Below, piece after piece: positions 6,202 to 11,230 of a DNA stretch of 11,230 nucleotides. This DNA is from Desulfobacula sp. Lineage in GTDB: Bacteria; Desulfobacterota; Desulfobacteria; Desulfobacterales; Desulfobacteraceae. Both the position numbers and the translations under genes were made by a program. The DNA lies in NCBI GenBank assembly GCA_023144585.1, contig JAGLFI010000014.1, positions 1-11,230 on the forward strand. The letters run 5' to 3'. The first letter of the stretch is position 1, and every line of letters starts with the position of its first letter. The notes below the pieces were generated by a model. That model was not told where the DNA came from. It made no database searches and saw only the letters and a list, made by a program, of their open reading frames with translations.

Positions 6202-7289
6202 TGGCGATATTTTTTATTGATAAAAAACTTGATAGAGTTTTTTCAAAAGTCTTAAAGGGTTCCCGTCTTTCCAAGGAAGACGGGATTTGTATTTATGAAA
6301 CCCATGATCTGATCGGTTTGGGGCAGATTGCAAACTATGTCAGAAGGTCTTTGCATTGCAATAAAGCGTTTTATATTTATAACCAGCATTTAAATTATAC
6401 CAATATATGTAAGAATCGGTGCCGGTTTTGTGCATATGCCAGGGACCGCAAAGAAAAAGGCGCTTATACCTGGTCCATTGAAGAGATTGCCAAAAGGCTT
6501 TTAGAACGTATTGATGAACCCGTTAACGAGCTGCATATTGTCGGGGGACTGAATGTTGATTTAAAATTTGAATATTTTATTGATCTTTTAAAGACAGTCA
6601 AAAGGGTCAGGCCAAATGCCACCATTAAAGCCTTTACCAGTGTGGAAATTGATTATTTGTCCAATCTTGCCGGGCTTTCTTTGGAAGAGACCATTCAAAG
6701 GCTTAAGGATGCAGGCCTTGAAATGATGCCGGGTGGTGGGGCAGAGATATTAAATTCAAGAATCCATGAAGAATTGTTCCCCAGAAAAATAGGTCATGAA
6801 CGCTGGCTTGAGATTGTAAGGGCGGTTCATAAGGCAGGGATTAAAACCAATGCGACTATGTTGTACGGCCATATTGAAACCATTGAGGAGCGGGTAGATC
6901 ATCTCATCACGCTTAGAGAACTGCAGGATGAAACAGGCGGATTTTCTGCTTTCATTCCTCTGGCATTTCATTCTGAAAATACTCAGATTTCTCATATTTC
7001 ACCCACAACAGCCATGGATGATTTAAAAAATGTGGCGGTAGCTCGTCTTATGCTGGATAATTTTGATCATATCAAAGCCTATTGGGTGATGATAGGCGAA
7101 AAACTTGCCCAGGTGGCCTTAAGCTTTGGGGCCGATGATCTGGACGGGACAATTATTGAAGAGAGGATTACCCATATGGCCGGGGCCAAATCAGCCATAG
7201 GCCTTACAAAAGATCAAATGAAGGATATGATTACCAGGGCGGGGTTTGAACCGGTAGAACGGGATTCTTTCTATCATCCGATTAACTGA
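6201..7289 (+). CDS. mqnE: Aminofutalosine synthase (radical SAM)
   Basis: A radical-SAM enzyme of 362 residues. In the futalosine route to menaquinone, MqnE couples 3-[(1-carboxyvinyl)oxy]benzoate with the adenosyl group of SAM, releasing methionine and bicarbonate to give 6-amino-6-deoxyfutalosine. The [4Fe-4S] cysteines are Cys70, Cys74 and Cys77 (CKNRCRFCAYAR). MqnE-type motifs follow: HIVGGLN (112-118), TIKAFTSVEI (141-150), MPGGGAEI (176-183), NATMLYGHIET (217-227), RELQDETGGF (239-248), HIKAYWVMIG (290-299) and DDLDGTIIEERI (312-323). These motifs, especially KAFTSVEI and KAYWVM, separate it from the paralogous MqnC downstream. The start overlaps the previous stop by one base and no separate promoter is evident, so it appears to be read with parA and the zinc-ribbon gene. 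Confidence 0.93.
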   Translation: MAIFFIDKKLDRVFSKVLKGSRLSKEDGICIYETHDLIGLGQIANYVRRSLHCNKAFYIYNQHLNYTNICKNRCRFCAYARDRKEKGAYTWSIEEIAKRLLERIDEPVNELHIVGGLNVDLKFEYFIDLLKTVKRVRPNATIKAFTSVEIDYLSNLAGLSLEETIQRLKDAGLEMMPGGGAEILNSRIHEELFPRKIGHERWLEIVRAVHKAGIKTNATMLYGHIETIEERVDHLITLRELQDETGGFSAFIPLAFHSENTQISHISPTTAMDDLKNVAVARLMLDNFDHIKAYWVMIGEKLAQVALSFGADDLDGTIIEERITHMAGAKSAIGLTKDQMKDMITRAGFEPVERDSFYHPIN

Positions 7290-7316
7290 TTATGTAGATA
7301 TAATGAACCGGGTATT

Positions 7317-8375
7317 ATGAATAAGTTAAATCATATTATTGAGAAAGTTAAAGAGAATCAAAGAATTGATATCAATGAAGGCCTTGTTTTGTTCGGGAAG
7401 GTTGATTTTTTGACTCTGGCAAGTCTTGCAAACCAGAAACGGTTTTTTTATCATCCGGAAAGAATTGTTACCTACGTGGTGGACAAAAATATTAATTATA
7501 CCAATATATGTATATCCGGTTGCAGATTTTGCGCTTTTTTTGAACCCCCACACCAGGGCAATGGGTATGTTATTTCAAAACAGGAATTATCTGATAAAAT
7601 TCGAGAAACCATAGATCTTGGTGGTACACAGATTCTTTTGCAGGGCGGCATGCATCCTGATCTTGAAATTGATTATTATGTGGATATGTTAATCTATATT
7701 AAAGAAAATTTTGATATTCATATTCACGGGTTTTCCCCCCCGGAAATAGATTTTATTGCGAAAAAGTCTTCTCTGTCCATTGCTCAGACCATATCAATCT
7801 TAAAAAAGGCAGGCCTTGCTTCCATCCCGGGTGGCGGAGCGGAAATTTTGTGTGATGATATCCGGCAAAAGGTTTCCCCCAATAAGTGCTTGTCGGAAGA
7901 ATGGCTTGAAGTAATGCGGCAGGCCCATCTACAGGGGATGAGATCCAGTGCCACAATGATGTTCGGCCATCTTGAGAAAGAGATTCATATTTTTGATCAT
8001 ATGGATAAAATCAGGGCCTTACAGGATGAAACCGGGGGATTTACAGCCTTTATCCCCTGGACCTTTCAGCCGGACAATACAAAGATAACTGTTAAAAAAA
8101 AGACCAGTGTGGAATATTTAAGGGTTCTGGCAATGAGCCGGTTGTTTTTTGATAATATTGATAATATCCAGGCATCCTGGGTAACCCAGGGAGATAAAAT
8201 CGCCCAGACCGCACTTTTTTTTGGTGCCAATGACATGGGGAGCACCATGATTGAAGAGAATGTTGTGGCTTCAGCAGGCGTTGATTTTATGTTTTCTAAA
8301 GCCGAACTGACGCGGTTGATCACCAAAGCCGGGTTTGAACCCAGGCAGCGGGACTGCTATTATCACCTGCTATGA
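7317..8375 (+). CDS. mqnC: Cyclic dehypoxanthine futalosine synthase (radical SAM)
   Basis: A radical-SAM enzyme of 352 residues, homologous to MqnE. MqnC abstracts a hydrogen from dehypoxanthine futalosine and cyclises it to cyclic DHFL, closing the future naphthoquinone ring. Cluster cysteines are Cys65, Cys69 and Cys72 (CISGCRFCAF). MqnC-specific motifs are ILLQGGMHPDL (106-116), HGFSPPEI (137-144), SIPGGGAEIL (169-178), SATMMFGHLE (211-220), FIPWTFQPDNT (245-255), QASWVTQG (285-292) and GANDMGSTMIEENVV (303-317). It follows mqnE after 27 bases with only a weak ribosome site (ACCGGG), and its last four bases overlap the next gene (ATGA). The substrate requires MqnB-type removal of hypoxanthine, which is not encoded in this window. 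Confidence 0.93.
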   Translation: MNKLNHIIEKVKENQRIDINEGLVLFGKVDFLTLASLANQKRFFYHPERIVTYVVDKNINYTNICISGCRFCAFFEPPHQGNGYVISKQELSDKIRETIDLGGTQILLQGGMHPDLEIDYYVDMLIYIKENFDIHIHGFSPPEIDFIAKKSSLSIAQTISILKKAGLASIPGGGAEILCDDIRQKVSPNKCLSEEWLEVMRQAHLQGMRSSATMMFGHLEKEIHIFDHMDKIRALQDETGGFTAFIPWTFQPDNTKITVKKKTSVEYLRVLAMSRLFFDNIDNIQASWVTQGDKIAQTALFFGANDMGSTMIEENVVASAGVDFMFSKAELTRLITKAGFEPRQRDCYYHLL

Positions 8376-9550
8376 CCATGAATGTCAAAAACCTTATCTG
8401 TATTGAAAGCCACAACAAAAGAGAGCTTCACCGTGCCGGCTGGATAATAGTCGATTCTTCTACCGTTATTGAGAATGGATTCATTGAGATTGAGAATGGA
8501 TTCATACGGGATGTTCACAAAAGAACCCCAAAAGAAAAGAGTATTGATCACGGCCCTGGTGTATTAATACCGCCCCTTGTTAATGCTCATCTTCATCTGG
8601 AATTGTCTGCCTTAAACGGCAGTCTGCCCTTTGACAAGGGATTTAAACTCTGGGTTAAAATGCTATTGGAAAAAAGAGAGGCCCTTGGAAAAGAAAAACT
8701 TATCAAAAAAGCTCAAAATTCTGTCCAGGATTTAATAAAGTCTGGGAATCTCTATGTGGGAGACATATCAACCCTTGGAATTACCAAATCAATTATTGAA
8801 GATTCCGCTTTAAACGGCATCTGTTTTCATGAGTTTCTGGGATCAGACATTTTACCGACTTTTATCCAAAAAAATGATTCTGTCTCCTTTTCTGTTGCAG
8901 GACATGCTCCTCATACGACTTCTCCTCAACTGCTAAAGGTACTAAAAAAGCGCTCTAAATCAGAGGGTTTGCCCTTTTCCATCCATATGGCAGAGTCTGA
9001 TGATGAATCTGAGTTTATAAATGAAAGAAAAGGGCAGTGGGCCGATTTTTTAACTTCCAGAGGGATTGACTGGTCATCCTGGGATATCGGATCAAAAACA
9101 CCCATAGCATATGTAAATGATATGGGACTGCTTGATCCTTTAACCATAGTTATTCATCTTTTAACTGTGAATGACAAGGATATAGAAATACTTGCACGGT
9201 CAAAAACAAAAGTTTGTGTCTGCCCCAGAAGTAATCAAAATCTTCATGGGAAACTTCCTGATATTGAAAAAATGATCACTGTCGGCATTCAACCGGCTCT
9301 TGGGACAGACAGCCTTGCCAGCTGTGATTCATTAAATGTTTTTGACGAAATGATTTTTGTGAAAAAACAGTACCCCGGGCTTGATCCTGCAACTATTTTT
9401 TCCATGGGCACTATAAATGGTGCCAGAGCCTTGGGGATCGAACAATTAACCGGCACACTTTCCAAGGGGAAAAGAGCACAGTTCTTGTACCGATCAGTGA
9501 AAGCCGTGAATAAAAAGGATCTTTTTCAAAGAATAATATCCAATGAATGA
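8372..9550 (+). CDS. mqnX: Aminodeoxyfutalosine deaminase, amidohydrolase family
   Basis: A metal-dependent amidohydrolase of 392 residues of the cytosine-deaminase-like (COG0402) type. Metal and catalytic residues are visible: His73 and His75 (NAHLHLE), His178 and His181 (AGHAPHTT), His205 and Glu208 (SIHMAES), His262 and Asp313 (LGTDSLAS). The N-terminal 65 residues and the C-terminus form the usual beta-sandwich around the barrel. Members of this family deaminate 6-aminodeoxyfutalosine to futalosine, and its place between mqnC and mqnA, with overlaps on both sides (4 and 8 bases), supports that substrate. From sequence alone another amidohydrolase activity such as adenosine- or guanine-type deamination cannot be excluded. 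It implies that this organism uses the futalosine branch rather than direct cleavage of aminofutalosine. An in-frame ATG at 8378 is an alternative start. Confidence 0.82.
   Translation: MTMNVKNLICIESHNKRELHRAGWIIVDSSTVIENGFIEIENGFIRDVHKRTPKEKSIDHGPGVLIPPLVNAHLHLELSALNGSLPFDKGFKLWVKMLLEKREALGKEKLIKKAQNSVQDLIKSGNLYVGDISTLGITKSIIEDSALNGICFHEFLGSDILPTFIQKNDSVSFSVAGHAPHTTSPQLLKVLKKRSKSEGLPFSIHMAESDDESEFINERKGQWADFLTSRGIDWSSWDIGSKTPIAYVNDMGLLDPLTIVIHLLTVNDKDIEILARSKTKVCVCPRSNQNLHGKLPDIEKMITVGIQPALGTDSLASCDSLNVFDEMIFVKKQYPGLDPATIFSMGTINGARALGIEQLTGTLSKGKRAQFLYRSVKAVNKKDLFQRIISNE
8468..8505 (+). repeat. 17-base direct repeat at 21-base period inside the deaminase gene
   Basis: ATTGAGAATGGATTCAT occurs at 8468-8484 and 8489-8505, in frame, encoding IENGFIE-IENGFI at residues 33-45. 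This part of amidohydrolases normally reads like a double beta-strand pattern (IENGxIxxxNGxI), so the protein is not obviously damaged, but the exact DNA identity suggests a recent 21-base duplication or conversion. Confidence 0.8.
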
Positions 9551-10376
9551 CAAAAAAGTATATATGGGGAAAATCAGCTATATCAATGCCGCCCCTGTTT
9601 TTTATGGCCTTGATCATGGCCTTTTGCCGGCCTGGTTGAAAATGGTGGCGGATGTGCCGTCTGCCCTAAACCGGAAAATAATAACCGGTCAGATACAAGT
9701 AAGCCCCATATCAGCAGCCTTTTATGCCATGAATCACAGGGAGCTGTTATTGCTTCCAGATCTGTCCATATCCTGTAACGGCAAGGTACTAAGTGTCATT
9801 TTAGCCAGCAATTATGCCATTGATGACCTTGAAAATAAAAAGGTGATGTTCTCCCAGGATTCTGCATCTGCCGCCTCTTTCTTAAAGATGATATTTAATC
9901 AGAGGCATATTTCTCCAGTCTATGAAGTTGGGGCTGTAACCGATTGCCGGATGATTTCCAAATCTGTTGATGCAGTATTGGTGATCGGAGATACAGCCCT
10001 TAAGCATCCATGGAGTCAAGCTTTTGAATATTGTATTGATTTGGGACAGCTCTGGTATGAAATGACACAGCTTCCTTTTGTATTTGCTGTCTGGGCTGTC
10101 AGGCGCTCTTTTGCTGAAAAATATCCCTCCTGTGTAAAAGAAATCTGCGAGTTGCTATTGGAATCAAAAAAACAAGGATATCAGTATATTGACAAGGTTG
10201 TTGAAGCAGGGAAAAATAAATTAAACCTGGAACAATCTGTTATTAAAGAGTATTTTGATTTGCTTCATTGTGATCTTGATGAAAACAAAATCAAGGCAAT
10301 GCAATTATTTTTTGACTCTCTTTTTGATCAGGGAATTTTAAAGGAAAAGCCGGACGTAAGATTTTTTATGTCTTAA
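9543..10376 (+). CDS. mqnA: Chorismate dehydratase
   Basis: A protein of 277 residues, the normal length for MqnA, with a periplasmic-binding-protein-like fold but no signal peptide. It dehydrates chorismate to 3-[(1-carboxyvinyl)oxy]benzoate, the first step of the futalosine pathway and the substrate of MqnE. Visible family features are GKISYINAAPVFYGLD (9-24), the PSALN segment followed by VSPISAAFYA (52-61), LLPDLSISCNGKVLSV (70-85) and LGQLWYEMTQLPFVFAVWA in the second lobe. The ATG at 9543 overlaps the deaminase stop by eight bases; an in-frame ATG at 9564 has no ribosome site and would remove little. Placement in an uninterrupted mqn run makes the assignment secure. Confidence 0.9.
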   Translation: MNDKKVYMGKISYINAAPVFYGLDHGLLPAWLKMVADVPSALNRKIITGQIQVSPISAAFYAMNHRELLLLPDLSISCNGKVLSVILASNYAIDDLENKKVMFSQDSASAASFLKMIFNQRHISPVYEVGAVTDCRMISKSVDAVLVIGDTALKHPWSQAFEYCIDLGQLWYEMTQLPFVFAVWAVRRSFAEKYPSCVKEICELLLESKKQGYQYIDKVVEAGKNKLNLEQSVIKEYFDLLHCDLDENKIKAMQLFFDSLFDQGILKEKPDVRFFMS

Positions 10377-10393
10377 TAATCTGGTAAGGAATA

Positions 10394-11204
10394 ATGAAGA
10401 AAAAGCGGTTAAGAATATCTAAGATGGCACTGGCATATTCAGGCCTTTCTCTTGCTGTCTTTTTCTGGGCAATTAACACAGTCATTGCAAAAGCCGTCAT
10501 ATTTCAGATAAAACCCATGACCCTTTCTTTTTACCGGTGGGTGGTGGCATTTGTTATTATTATGCCCTTTGCCATTCCCCACCTTAAAAAGGATGAAAAG
10601 TTGATCAAACAACATTTGGGCTTTTTATTTATTTTAGCTGTTCCAAGTGTGGCTGCCGATTATGACCATCCTTTTTTCCTGGATAATGAACAGGGAAAAA
10701 CCTTATTTTTTACAGGCTTTGGGTGTTACGATTTCTCTTTTAGGGATGCTGCTGATCGTAACCAAGGAATCATGGCAGCTTTTGTCCACGCTCTCTTTTA
10801 ATCCCGGAGACTGACTGATTGTTCTTTCCATCGCATCCTGGGCATTTTATTCCGTCATGTTAAAAAAACGACAGATTAATATTTCACCCATCTCTTTTTT
10901 TACGATTCTGATATTTTTCGGCATTCTTTGTATTTTGCCTTTTTATTTATGGGAACTTACTGTTTTTAAAGGATTTGAGATCAACTCTACAAATATATTG
11001 ATTTTTCTATACCTGGGCATATTCCCTTCAATTCTTTCCTATATCTGTTGGAATTACGGGGTCAGAACAGCTGGGGCATCCATTGCATCGGTATTCATGT
11101 ATTTATTGCCGGTATTCACCTCAATTATTGCTTATTTCTTTTTAAACGACAGGCTGTTACCGAATCAAATAGTCCAAAATTTCCCCCATGGTCTAAATAT
11201 ATAA
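10394..11204 (+). pseudogene. Broken DMT/EamA-family permease
   Basis: The gene starts well, with AAGGA before the ATG at 10394 and N-terminal membrane helices typical of EamA transporters (GLSLAVFFWAINTVIAKA). Near 10655 the reading frame changes: the family sequence resumes in another frame with LPIMTILFSW and LGVTISLLGMLLI. About 25 residues normally lying between these points are missing, so a deletion of roughly 70-77 bases shifted the frame. An in-frame TGA follows at 10812-10814, where a single change from TTA (Leu) would explain it. From 10815 the second half reads through SIASWAFYSVMLKK and YICWNYGVRTAGAS to PNQIV near 11172. After that the last EamA helix is absent and foreign sequence runs to a stop at 11204. 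Three independent lesions argue for real decay rather than sequencing error. Substrate unknown; the intact form was probably the last gene of the mqn run (17-base gap). Confidence 0.85.
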
Positions 11205-11225
11205 AACTTCAGAAATCTCCCCCAT
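11177..11225. repeat. Two copies of a C-rich 13-base motif at the right edge
   Basis: AAATTTCCCCCAT (11177-11189) and AAATCTCCCCCAT (11213-11225) match at 12 of 13 bases, 36 bases apart. They start right where similarity to the EamA permease ends. Repeated short motifs of this kind are known at the ends of some insertion sequences such as the IS21 family, but no transposase or defined terminus is visible, so the nature of the element is undecided. Confidence 0.5.
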
Positions 11226-11230
11226 CTTTC

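Noticed and set aside
7303..7320. Five-codon mini-ORF whose TGA overlaps the mqnC ATG
   Set aside because: It has no recognisable ribosome site or attenuator structure, and an ORF this short can easily arise by chance in a 27-base gap.
10812..10814. In-frame TGA as a selenocysteine codon
   Set aside because: EamA permeases are not selenoproteins, no SECIS-like hairpin is evident, and the gene carries other lesions; a TTA to TGA change is simpler.

Overview
This is an AT-rich window with densely packed genes. The gene content fits an anaerobic Desulfobacterota (deltaproteobacterial, probably Desulfobacterales) chromosome: a futalosine-type menaquinone operon with two radical-SAM enzymes, an XerD-like recombinase, a SUMF1-fold protein and a Spy/CpxP-type periplasmic protein. 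The lineage is inferred from protein style and gene content; no marker RNA is present.

Layout. (1) Positions 1-175 are a promoter region with four same-strand TTTAC motifs at near-helical spacing. The arrangement resembles CpxR boxes and lies in front of a small Spy/CpxP-like gene (182-694). (2) A two-gene minus-strand operon reads from a promoter near 3400 leftwards: a 535-residue protein with an acidic repeat linker and a SUMF1-like domain lacking the formylglycine-generating-enzyme cysteines, then an intact xerD-like tyrosine recombinase that overlaps it by 25 bases. It ends at a good intrinsic terminator at 723-751. (3) A 178-base divergent promoter region separates this from a plus-strand run of tightly spaced genes. 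(4) That run starts with a ParA-type ATPase carrying a C-terminal extension and a 492-residue coiled-coil protein with two C4 zinc ribbons and a very basic tail. It continues without a visible break into mqnE, mqnC, an aminofutalosine deaminase (mqnX-type) and mqnA. (5) Last is a DMT/EamA permease that is clearly broken: an internal deletion with frameshift, an in-frame TGA and a lost C-terminus. The window ends in two degenerate copies of a C-rich motif, possibly the edge of a mobile element.

How the genes work together. MqnA makes 3-[(1-carboxyvinyl)oxy]benzoate from chorismate, MqnE joins it to adenosine from SAM to give aminofutalosine, the deaminase converts this to futalosine, and MqnC cyclises dehypoxanthine futalosine. 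The futalosine hydrolase (MqnB) and MqnD are not here and must lie elsewhere if the pathway is complete. The ParA, zinc-ribbon and SUMF1-like genes form an unfamiliar group beside xerD. No ParB and no parS-like array is visible, so their role (DNA segregation, positioning of a cell structure, or something else) is open. This group and its physical coupling to quinone synthesis are the most interesting parts of the window.
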